Assembly (NCBI GenBank): GCA_002714125.1
Contig: PAWP01000004.1
Span: forward strand, 19,788 to 24,854
DNA: 5,067 nucleotides
Reading direction: 5' to 3'
From: Gammaproteobacteria bacterium
Lineage (GTDB): Bacteria; Pseudomonadota; Gammaproteobacteria; Pseudomonadales; Azotimanducaceae_A
Part shown: piece after piece, positions 1-5,067 of the stretch
Position numbering within the stretch: position 1 is the stretch's first letter
Layout of the letters: each line of letters opens with the position of its first letter
Translations under genes and position numbers: made by a program
The notes under the pieces: model-generated
What the model saw: only the letters and a program-made list of their open reading frames with translations
Database searches by the model: none
What the model was told of the DNA's origin: nothing

Positions 1-174
1 CACCAGTACCGGTTCCAAAAGATCATCGACCCGAAGACTGGCGCCGAGCTTTTTGAGATCGAGCATGAGGTGCGCTCGCTGTATCACCCCATGTACGAGC
101 GCAACCTGGTCAATCGGAATCCGTCCCAGTCCTTTTTCGGCTATCACAAAGGGCGGGATGCGTTTGTACCCTGA
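1..174 (+). CDS. Unidentified protein, C-terminal fragment (cut by window start)
   Basis: An open frame enters from the left edge and ends at the TGA at 172-174, giving 57 residues with no start codon in view. The visible tail is rich in charged and aromatic residues (for example FEIEHEVRSLYHP near residues 18-30 and NRNPSQSFFGYHKGRD near 39-54). It has no membrane segment, signal peptide or metal-binding motif. I do not recognise the family. Codon choice is consistent with a real gene, with many C/G third positions and no rare-codon runs. The methyltransferase start follows 28 bases later on the same strand, so the two may be co-transcribed. No hairpin-plus-T-run lies between them. Function is left open, since a 57-residue tail is too little to assign. 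Confidence 0.7.
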   Translation, partial: HQYRFQKIIDPKTGAELFEIEHEVRSLYHPMYERNLVNRNPSQSFFGYHKGRDAFVP

Positions 175-202
175 CGGGTACACAGGCGCACGCTAGCGGC
201 CC

Positions 203-814
203 ATGGCTGATCAAAGACGGGCTTTCGGGCTCAGGATCCTAAACGCATCGCACAGTGACATTGTGCGCCTTAAGCGTGAAGGCAACGTGGCCGAAATTCA
301 CGGCAACCGGTTCTGGAACAGCAGCTTCCTGATCATGGACTACCTGCGCCGGCACCCGCTCAAGAAGCGGGCCCGGGTGCTTGAAGTCGGATGCGGCTGG
401 GGGCTGTTAGGTATGTACTGCGCGGCAAAGTTCGATGCAAAGGTCTGCGGGATCGATGCGGACCGAGCAGTCGGCGCTTATCTGGACCTGCATGCAGAGC
501 TGAACGGCGTGCGGATGAAATTCGAGAAAAAACGCTTCTCGCAGCTGACCGTCGACTATCTGAGCCAATTCGATGTACTGCTGGGCGCCGACATCTGCTT
601 CTGGGACGAACTCACTCCGGAGCTCTTCAACATGATCCGGCGCGCCAAGCGCGCTGGCGTGCGCAAGGTCATGATTGCCGACCCTTGCCGCTCACCATTT
701 GAGGACCTGTCCGGACGCTGCGATCAGGCATTCGACTCGGTAAAGCGAATCGAAAAGTGGTTGAAGAAGCCGGTACGTGCCTCCGGCGAGATCCTTATTG
801 TCGATCTAAACTGA
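203..814 (+). CDS. Class I SAM-dependent methyltransferase (METTL21/Methyltransf_16-like)
   Basis: This 203-residue soluble protein has a Rossmann-type methyltransferase core. Motif I, the SAM-binding glycine loop, is VLEVGCGWGLLG at residues 59-70. The acidic residue that would hold the SAM ribose is in GIDAD at 83-87, and the post-motif strand is FDVLLGADICFWDEL at 123-137. The N-terminal NRFWNSSFLIMDYL (residues 35-48), just before motif I, resembles the layout of the small protein- or nicotinamide-methylase-like MTF16 group. That subgroup call is inference; the class I fold is clear. The methyl acceptor cannot be read from the sequence. The ATG at 203 is the first possible start, because an in-frame TAG sits at 194-196. 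No good Shine-Dalgarno precedes it, which would fit translation depending on the upstream gene 28 bases away. The length suits a stand-alone core without accessory domains. No terminator is visible after the stop. Confidence 0.85.
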   Translation: MADQRRAFGLRILNASHSDIVRLKREGNVAEIHGNRFWNSSFLIMDYLRRHPLKKRARVLEVGCGWGLLGMYCAAKFDAKVCGIDADRAVGAYLDLHAELNGVRMKFEKKRFSQLTVDYLSQFDVLLGADICFWDELTPELFNMIRRAKRAGVRKVMIADPCRSPFEDLSGRCDQAFDSVKRIEKWLKKPVRASGEILIVDLN

Positions 815-1070
815 TGACGAGGAGTAGCAACTTAAGAAGCGCGCCAGCATATTATCGCCCGTAATTGACGCAAAACGCACGAGAGTCGTTCTACCAACAC
901 TATCCTTCGCACCACAGCTAGCAGGACCGCCAGAATAACCGCAAGCAGAAAAAGTCAGCCGCTGCAGGCGTTCTTGAGATGCGCGAGGTCTGCCGAAGTC
1001 ACTTTGGGCCGTCTGATGAGCATCATCAACTAAACTAAACCGAACAGTCATCCTAACGACGCGCAGCCCT
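815..1070. other. Gene-free stretch, no assignable content
   Basis: No intact gene, RNA gene, terminator or promoter can be supported here. A minus-strand frame is open across about 806-1051, but its translation resembles no family I know and it has no ribosome binding site. In another minus-strand frame, positions 901-954 would encode a hydrophobic run (LFLLAVILAVLLAVV followed by RRI) directly after an in-frame TGA. This may be the ghost of a membrane segment from a decayed gene, or chance. Because the adjoining 1071-1389 is a proven relic, decay is a reasonable but unproved explanation for this stretch too. Confidence 0.4.
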
Positions 1071-1389
1071 ATGTTGATTACGTGCGCAATTCCTCAACTC
1101 GAAGGCTACCGCATCGTCAGTTATACAGCCTGGGCAAATAGCGAGGCAATTCTGTGAGCGAACATCTTGCGATGGTAGGCGGGCGCAGCGTTTATTAAAA
1201 AGGGGGCTCTCAAAAGCATGAGAGCTCTCCCTCGAAGATCTGGAATACTGAGCAGAAGCCCCGGGAGCTAATGCGGTGATCGGTGTCAACGTCGATTATG
1301 AGAGTTTTAGGCAGGCCAACGAAATGATGACGGTAAACGCTACCGGCACTGCGTTGGTCATCGAACAAAAAGGAGTATCCGATGAGTGA
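1071..1389 (+). pseudogene. Decayed YbjQ/UPF0145-family gene
   Basis: Read across three frames, this stretch reconstructs nearly a whole YbjQ-type protein, a small family of roughly 105 residues described as a putative heavy-metal-binding domain. The ATG at 1071 begins MLITCAIPQLEGYRIVSY, then SEAIL, a TGA at 1155-1157 and ANIL; the family typically reads EGYRIVEY and GEAILGANIF. A second frame from 1172 gives MVGGRSVY, the conserved GGRS block, with about ten family residues missing just before it. A third frame from about 1198 runs to the TGA at 1387-1389. It contains LEDLEY, GANAVIGVNVDYE (1264-1302) and TVNATGTALVIE (1330-1365), interrupted by TGA at 1219-1221 and 1249-1251. The first of these sits where the family often has Arg (KARE), suggesting CGA to TGA. 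Three stops, a deletion and two frame changes rule out function. The remaining reading frame overlaps the nitroreductase start by eight bases. Family comparison is from memory, but the order and spacing of blocks leave little doubt. Confidence 0.9.
1371..1375 (+). promoter_or_regulatory. Ribosome binding site of the nitroreductase gene
   Basis: AGGAG lies six bases before the ATG at 1382 and fixes that start over the in-frame ATG twelve bases later. The site lies inside the last codons of the decayed YbjQ-family reading frame. Confidence 0.8.
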
Positions 1390-2014
1390 TGAAATGGGCG
1401 TTTTCGAGACGATCTACCACTGCCGCGCCATGCGCCGGCTCGACACCCGGGAAGTACCCCGCGAGGAACTGTTAAAGCTGGTTGATGCTGCTAACCAAGC
1501 GCCGAGCGGTTCCAACATGCAAGGCGCACGCTGGATCGTCGTCACTGATGGCAATCAACGTCAACGGCTTGCTGACCTGAACCGCAAGGGTGTTGAGGCC
1601 TACATTGGGCCACAGACTTCACGCTCTGAAGCTCTTCCTCACCAAACTGCAGATAAACGCGCACGCATGCTCAAATCGGTGATCTGGCAGATGGAGCACA
1701 TGCACGAACTACCGGCACTGATCATTGCCTGTATGGAGTTCGGCGCACCCGTGGATGCCGAAACCATGGCCCGGGGCGGCGGCTCGATCTGGCCTGGTAT
1801 CCAGAACCTGTTGCTGGCAGCCCGCGCGCTTGGTCTCGGCGCAACGCCCACCACGCTGGCACTCGGTGACCGGCAGGCCGTGGCAGAGGTACTCAACCTG
1901 CCGGAGACCATGGGTGCTTTCTGCCTGATACCCGTGGGTTATCCGCTTGGGAAGTTTGGGCCTGTCACCCGACGTCCCATTGAGGAGGTCACCCGTTTCG
2001 ATCGCTGGGACTAA
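1382..2014 (+). CDS. Nitroreductase-family FMN oxidoreductase
   Basis: This 210-residue soluble protein has the hallmarks of the nitroreductase fold. The N-terminal CRAMRRLDTREVP (residues 14-26) carries the basic residues that contact the FMN phosphate. AANQAPSGSNMQGARW (36-51) is the second FMN-binding block. GGGSIWPGIQNLLLAARALGLGAT (132-155) lies at the dimer and flavin interface. The C-terminal VGYPLGKFGPVTRRPIEEV (about 185-203) is the usual tail. Family members use NAD(P)H and FMN to reduce nitroaromatics, quinones, enones or related compounds, working as dimers. The physiological substrate here is unknown. Length is normal and no key block is missing, so the gene looks functional although it is flanked by two dead genes. 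The AGGAG at 1371-1375 supports the start. No strong promoter is visible upstream, so transcription may begin within or before the YbjQ relic. A weak hairpin about 85 bases downstream is the only terminator candidate. Confidence 0.92.
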   Translation: MSDEMGVFETIYHCRAMRRLDTREVPREELLKLVDAANQAPSGSNMQGARWIVVTDGNQRQRLADLNRKGVEAYIGPQTSRSEALPHQTADKRARMLKSVIWQMEHMHELPALIIACMEFGAPVDAETMARGGGSIWPGIQNLLLAARALGLGATPTTLALGDRQAVAEVLNLPETMGAFCLIPVGYPLGKFGPVTRRPIEEVTRFDRWD

Positions 2015-2057
2015 ACTCGAAGGAGGGTCAAGCCCGGATCGAGCCCTCGACCTGAAC

Positions 2058-2128
2058 CCCGTGAATCACGCTCGGATCACTGGGTTCTCATGCATGAAGG
2101 GCCTGTTATTGGGCCCAAATTTCACGGG
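2058..2128. repeat. Nested inverted repeats downstream of the nitroreductase gene
   Basis: Four symmetric elements are packed into 71 bases. CCCGTGAA (2058-2065) is matched by TTCACGGG (2121-2128). Inside lie CGTGA-A-TCACG (2060-2070), the perfect ten-base palindrome TCATGCATGA (2088-2097), and GGGCC/GGCCC (2099-2103 with 2112-2116, eight-base loop). The last could be a weak terminator for the nitroreductase gene, but only AAATTT follows, not a T run. Part of the region may be the eroded tail of the TauD-family relic, in which case the symmetry is incidental. Confidence 0.35.
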
Positions 2129-2243
2129 CAAACAGAAACTACAGCAGTGATTGGCTTTCCTGACGAATCCACGGAAACATCGAGTGAAGGCTACGGAGAG
2201 GGATCGGCACTCGGTTTCTTCGTGTAGGCGAACAACCAAGGCG

Positions 2244-2786
2244 TCAGCCTGAGGTGCCTATCCCGGCTTCCTCATCGTAAGTACCTACAAACTCGACCGC
2301 GCTGTGCAGCGCCCCAAGCCACGGAGCAGGTCCTTTCGGCCGCGGGACACTTCACGGTATGCAAGCTCCTGATTGGTAAAAGCCGTGTCGCCGCCGAAGC
2401 CTGGCGTTTCGCGCGCACCACATTGTGAGCTTGGGCAGCGCCTCGTTGTAGGTCATGTCGAAGTGCCAACGCTGAGTGATTCCCAGCACCTGACCTGCTT
2501 CACAAGTTACATGACCTCCGGGGGAGCCTCCATCCCAGCATACGGGTTCGCACAAGCGCTCCCTATCGGCGCGCAAACAACATCTGCTCCTGGGGCATCA
2601 GCTACTGCTTCCTGAACACTACGACGTAGTGCCCGCAGAACAGACGGTTCAACTCGGCGTATTCGCAGCCGTCACAGCGCTCACGCCAACGTCGTGAACA
2701 ACCGCGTCCAGCGGTGCAGCGAGCCGCGCACCCAGGCATTTGCCTGGCCATCTTTTACCTGACATATTTTCATTTAATTTCAACAT
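2244..2786 (-). pseudogene. Decayed TauD/TfdA-family Fe(II)/2-oxoglutarate dioxygenase gene
   Basis: Read on the minus strand over several frames, this stretch recovers the family's blocks in order. A possible start at 2786 (MLKLNENMSG) leads to LGARLAAPLD, like the GAEVxGxDLxxPL opening. Next come ELNRLFCGHYVVVFRKQ and LMPQEQMLFARR, matching the family's VLVFRxQxLxPEQQxxFxxxFG, with TAG stops at 2602-2604 and 2563-2565. Then follow GMEAPPEVM with a TAA at 2507-2509; GITQRWHFDMTYNEALP, containing the iron-binding WHxD at 2457-2468; PGFGGDTAFTNQELAYREVS, with GGDT at 2384-2395; and LHSAVEFVGTYDEEAG ending near 2262. At least five frame changes and three stops separate these blocks. The C-terminal third, with the second iron-binding His (WDNRxxxH) and the 2-oxoglutarate Arg, is not found. 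A faint NPVIRA-stop-FTGFRS near 2055-2085 could be the eroded HPVVRTHPxTGRK block. Substrate is unknown; relatives act on taurine, sulfate esters and aryloxyacetates. Family comparison is from memory. Confidence 0.88.
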
Positions 2787-2898
2787 GATACGGCTAATTT
2801 TAGTTAGATCATGAGTCCACACAGGGCCACCGGAATTACTGGCCTGGCTAGGTCATTTTGGCTATTCTTCGCGCCCTCCAAGTTCATGAGGTGCGATC
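2760..2898 (+). promoter_or_regulatory. AT-rich leader and likely promoter region of the ligase-ferredoxin operon
   Basis: About 2764-2810 is strikingly AT-rich against its surroundings, as expected of a promoter region. It lies between the start of the divergent dioxygenase relic (2786, minus) and the ligase gene (2899, plus). No -35/-10 pair with good match and spacing could be fixed. CTGACA at 2759-2764 is a possible -35 box, but the nearest -10-like hexamer is poorly matched. GGCCA (2825-2829) and TGGCC (2840-2844) could form a small hairpin in the leader. No known operator was recognised. Confidence 0.35.
2888..2891 (+). promoter_or_regulatory. Ribosome binding site of the acyl-CoA ligase gene
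   Basis: GAGG lies seven bases before the ATG at 2899. An in-frame TGA at 2887-2889 rules out any longer N-terminus. A second in-frame ATG at 2905 is less well spaced. Confidence 0.6.
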
Positions 2899-4542
2899 AT
2901 GACAATGCAGAACACTCCTCTGCTGATGTCCAAGATTCTGGGCCGTGGCGCGATGCTGGACCCCAACGAAGAAATCGTCACTCTGCAGCAGAAGGGTGCG
3001 CACCGGCAGACGCTGCGAGCAACCTGGGAACGTGCCGGCCAGCTCGCAAATGCACTCAGCGCACAGGACATCAAACCGGGTGATCGTATTGCAAGCTTTA
3101 TGTGGAACAACCACCGCCACCTGGAGTTGTATCAGGCAGTACCTTCGATGGGCGCTGTGTTGCATACGCTCAACATTCGCCTGTCGCCAACCGATCTGAT
3201 CTACATCATCAACCATGCAGGCGACCGCATCATCTTTGCGGACGAAGATCTGCTGGAACTACTAGCCCCCCTTCTTGACGAGATTCCGACTGTTGAGCTG
3301 ATCATCATCTGCCGACATGGTGAGGGGGGTGAAACCACGTTCACGCACACCGCGGACTACGAAGACTTCATCAGCGCTCACCCGGTCAGCTATGAATGGC
3401 CCGAAATCGACGAAAACGCACCGATGGGCCTCTGCTACACAAGCGGTACCACTGGCAAGCCAAAGGGAGTGATGTACACGAACCGCTCCACTTACCTGCA
3501 CACCATGGCGCAGGCTATGACGGACGCCATGAACCTTTCCGCACTTGATGCAGTCTGCGGGATCGTGCCAATGTTCCATGCGATGGGCTGGGGTCTGCCG
3601 TTCACAGCTTCCATGCTCGGTTGCAAGCAGGTCATGCCCCACAAATACATGGAACCGCAACGCCTATTGAGCTTGATGATCGAAGAAGAGGTAACCATCT
3701 CTGCTGGCGTTCCTACCATCTGGCAAGGCGTCAGAAGCGTAATTGAGGAGAATCCGGGGAAATATGACCTCTCGCAACTGCAGCGCCTAACCTGCGGCGG
3801 CTCCGCGCCACCAGTCTCAATGATGCGGTGGTATTGGGAAACGTTTGGTATTGAAATGATTCAGGGATGGGGGATGACCGAGACCAATCCGCTCGGTACC
3901 CTTTCGCGCAAGGTCGCCAAGCGCTCCCATCTAGGTCTGACCGAAGATCAACAGTTCGACAATGTTGCAAAGGCCGGGCTGCCCATGCCTGGGCTCGATA
4001 TTGAGATCTTCGACGAAGACTGGGGCGCGCAACCCCATGACGGGGATTCCGTCGGGGAGCTGTTGATCCGTGGACCCTGGATCTGCGCCGAGTACTTCAA
4101 TGATCCACAGCCGGAGAAATTCCATAACGGCTGGCTCGTGACGGGCGACGTCGCAAAGATCGACCAGGAGGAATACCTGATCATCGCCGACCGCTCAAAA
4201 GATCTGATCAAGTCCGGCGGGGAGTGGATCTCCTCAGTAGATCTCGAGAACCACATCGTCGCGCTGCCAGGCGTTAACCAGGCAGCAGTGGTGGCACAGC
4301 CTCACCCCAAATGGGATGAGCGACCAGTTGCCCTTGTGATCCTGGCCGACGGTGCGGAGGTCAGCGCGCGCGGCATTGGTACACACTGTGCAGAGGTTTT
4401 TGCGAAATGGCAGCTCCCCGATGAGGTTCTGTTTGTCGATGCCATTCCGTTGACCTCGACCGGCAAAATCGACAAGAAGGCAATCCGTGCATCGCTTGAG
4501 CAAGACGGCTATCAACTCCCTGACCTGAGGACTGCATCGTGA
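2899..4542 (+). CDS. AMP-forming acyl-CoA ligase (fatty-acyl-CoA synthetase, AlkK-like)
   Basis: This 547-residue member of the adenylate-forming ANL superfamily makes an acyl-AMP and then an acyl-CoA from a carboxylic acid, ATP and CoA. The ATP-binding loop is YTSGTTGKPKG (residues 180-190). QGWGMTET (322-329) is the adenine/acyl-AMP motif. TGDV (415-418) holds the ribose-binding Asp. DRSKDLIKSGGEWIS (431-445) is the hinge between the large N-terminal and small C-terminal domains. STGKIDK (520-526) carries the catalytic Lys523. The N-terminal WNNHRHLELYQAVPSMGAV (69-87), LHTLNIRLSP (88-97) and VPMFHAMGWG (223-232) closely recall AlkK of Pseudomonas alkane metabolism and other medium/long-chain fatty acyl-CoA ligases, and its length matches AlkK. 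There is no signal peptide or membrane segment. The real substrate could be a fatty, terpenoid or steroid side-chain acid; that is inference. All catalytic blocks are intact. The stop overlaps the ferredoxin start, so the two proteins are probably made from one message. Confidence 0.93.
   Translation: MTMQNTPLLMSKILGRGAMLDPNEEIVTLQQKGAHRQTLRATWERAGQLANALSAQDIKPGDRIASFMWNNHRHLELYQAVPSMGAVLHTLNIRLSPTDLIYIINHAGDRIIFADEDLLELLAPLLDEIPTVELIIICRHGEGGETTFTHTADYEDFISAHPVSYEWPEIDENAPMGLCYTSGTTGKPKGVMYTNRSTYLHTMAQAMTDAMNLSALDAVCGIVPMFHAMGWGLPFTASMLGCKQVMPHKYMEPQRLLSLMIEEEVTISAGVPTIWQGVRSVIEENPGKYDLSQLQRLTCGGSAPPVSMMRWYWETFGIEMIQGWGMTETNPLGTLSRKVAKRSHLGLTEDQQFDNVAKAGLPMPGLDIEIFDEDWGAQPHDGDSVGELLIRGPWICAEYFNDPQPEKFHNGWLVTGDVAKIDQEEYLIIADRSKDLIKSGGEWISSVDLENHIVALPGVNQAAVVAQPHPKWDERPVALVILADGAEVSARGIGTHCAEVFAKWQLPDEVLFVDAIPLTSTGKIDKKAIRASLEQDGYQLPDLRTAS
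4527..4530 (+). promoter_or_regulatory. Ribosome binding site within the ligase gene, serving the ferredoxin
   Basis: GAGG lies eight bases before the GTG at 4539, inside the ligase reading frame. Together with the four-base GTGA overlap of start and stop (4539-4542) it indicates translational coupling and supports GTG as the start. Confidence 0.6.
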
Positions 4543-4874
4543 GTGAAGACGGCTTTTACGTGGTGACAGCCACCACGGATCTCGCCCCAGGCGATCAGAT
4601 GCACGTTGAACTCGACGGCGAGGACATACTGCTATGCAACTACCGCGGCAAGTTTTACGCCGTCAGCTACTACTGCACCCATGCGTTCATGCCACTAGAA
4701 GGTGGCTACCTGGAAGACGGCTGTGTCTCATGTCCTTACCATGGGGCGGTCTTTAGTCTGGCCGACGGATCAGTGCAAATGCCGCCCGCCAACGGTGGCC
4801 TAAAAATATTCCCGGTCAGGGTTGAAGACGACACTGTTGCCGTATCTGCTACCCCTCTGAACGACCCGGCATAG
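4539..4874 (+). CDS. Rieske [2Fe-2S] ferredoxin
   Basis: This 111-residue soluble protein is a single Rieske domain. The cluster ligands are C46-T-H48 in YYCTHAF and C65-P-Y-H68 in SCPYHGAVF, a CxH-x16-CxxH arrangement. The surrounding PLEGGYLEDG (52-61) and FPVRVEDDTVAV (91-102) are typical of ferredoxins of biphenyl/toluene/naphthalene-type dioxygenases. Such proteins carry electrons from a reductase to the oxygenase terminal component. It is too short to be an oxygenase alpha subunit and has no membrane anchor like cytochrome bc1 Rieske proteins. A NirD-like nitrite reductase subunit is the alternative, less likely beside an acyl-CoA ligase. The GTG start overlaps the ligase stop by four bases. 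No oxygenase or reductase gene is present in the window, so the electron acceptor must be encoded elsewhere, perhaps just upstream or downstream of the cluster. Confidence 0.92.
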   Translation: MSEDGFYVVTATTDLAPGDQMHVELDGEDILLCNYRGKFYAVSYYCTHAFMPLEGGYLEDGCVSCPYHGAVFSLADGSVQMPPANGGLKIFPVRVEDDTVAVSATPLNDPA

Positions 4875-5067
4875 CTCCGGGAGCACGGCCCCACGGCCGC
4901 AGACCTCCGCCGGGCATCCTGCGCAGGTAGCGCTGATCCGTCGCCTACACTCAAGATATGATCGAATGAACCTGCAGCCCGCGGGCATTCCTGTATTTGA
5001 TGACCGTAGGCGCCGGCGCAGGCCCAGAGCACCTTATAGTCAGCAGCTACGCCGTCATACGCTTAAT
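4875..5067. other. Gene-free end of the window, nothing assigned
   Basis: No recognisable gene, terminator or RNA is seen. CCCGG/CCGGG (4865-4869 with 4877-4881) and CGGCC/GGCCG just after it are short GC-rich inverted repeats at the ferredoxin stop but lack a T run. Two short plus-strand frames stay open to the right edge, from the ATGs at 4966 and 5000. Neither has a clear ribosome binding site nor a familiar sequence. The stretch could be the start of a gene cut off by the window or more decayed sequence. Confidence 0.4.

Noticed and set aside
806..1051. Open minus-strand frame of 81 codons.
   Set aside because: Low-complexity Ser-rich end, no ribosome binding site, no recognisable domain, and it overlaps the methyltransferase 3' end.
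1197..1229. On the minus strand, a stem (1202-1212 with 1219-1229) followed by TTTTTAATAAA looks like a Rho-independent terminator.
   Set aside because: It lies inside the former coding sequence of the YbjQ relic, several stem pairs are G-U, and no minus-strand gene precedes it. I treat it as coincidental.
1053..1289. Open minus-strand frame of 78 codons.
   Set aside because: It is antisense to the YbjQ relic, has no ribosome binding site and resembles no family.
2352..2576. Open minus-strand frame of 74 codons that could be called a small protein.
   Set aside because: Its middle part is the WHxD segment of the TauD relic; the flanks are frameshifted remnants, so it is part of the pseudogene and not a separate gene.
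2373..2615. Open plus-strand frame of 80 codons.
   Set aside because: Antisense shadow of the TauD-family relic with no family resemblance.
2885..2895. The 11-mer CATGAGGTGCG occurs here and at 65-75.
   Set aside because: One copy is in coding sequence and one in a leader; two copies with no further flanking similarity are most simply chance.
2811..3083. Plus-strand frame of 90 codons upstream of and overlapping the acyl-CoA ligase.
   Set aside because: Most of it overlaps the ligase in another frame, its protein is compositionally odd, and it has no good ribosome binding site.
4966..5067. Arg-rich plus-strand frame open to the window edge.
   Set aside because: No ribosome binding site and low-complexity GC-driven composition (RRRRRR); cannot be supported as a gene start.
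1..5067. CRISPR array, tRNA, rRNA, insertion sequence, integrase or phage defence genes.
   Set aside because: None seen: no regularly spaced repeats, no cloverleaf-like sequence, no transposase motifs and no paired terminal inverted repeats with target duplications.

Overview
The window reads as chromosome or large-plasmid DNA of an aerobic Gram-negative bacterium, probably a proteobacterium. The evidence is moderately high GC by eye, Shine-Dalgarno-type starts, an AlkK-like acyl-CoA ligase, a Rieske ferredoxin of the ring-hydroxylating-dioxygenase type, and relics of YbjQ and TauD/TfdA family genes. No rRNA, tRNA, CRISPR array, integrase or intact insertion sequence is visible, so taxonomy cannot be taken further.

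Layout. Positions 1-174 hold the C-terminal end of an unidentified protein. A 28-base gap then leads to a class I SAM-dependent methyltransferase (203-814). From 815 to 1381 there is no intact gene. Its first part (815-1070) is unexplained. Its second part (1071-1389) is a clearly recognisable but broken YbjQ/UPF0145-family gene, with three in-frame stops and two frame changes. The dead gene overlaps the start of an intact nitroreductase-family flavoprotein gene (1382-2014), whose ribosome binding site lies in the relic's last codons. From 2015 to 2898 there is again no intact gene. Most of this stretch (about 2244-2786, minus strand) is a heavily decayed TauD/TfdA-family Fe(II)/2-oxoglutarate dioxygenase gene. 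It still shows the FRxQ-like, WHxD and GGDT blocks, but spread over changing frames. An AT-rich stretch and leader (about 2760-2898) separate this relic from a divergently oriented operon: an AlkK-like medium/long-chain acyl-CoA ligase (2899-4542), overlapped by four bases by a Rieske [2Fe-2S] ferredoxin (4539-4874). No gene could be assigned after 4874.

How the genes may work together. The ligase would activate a carboxylic acid as its CoA thioester. The ferredoxin would pass electrons to an oxygenase that is not in the window. The coupling suggests a catabolic operon for a hydrophobic acid (fatty, terpenoid, steroid or aromatic side chain), but the substrate cannot be read from the sequence. 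The nitroreductase could belong to the same catabolic theme. The methyltransferase and the upstream fragment seem to be a separate unit.

I see no convincing undescribed system. The most informative result is gene decay: two different metabolic genes, on opposite strands, have been eroded on either side of an intact nitroreductase. Neither relic is obvious from open reading frames alone.
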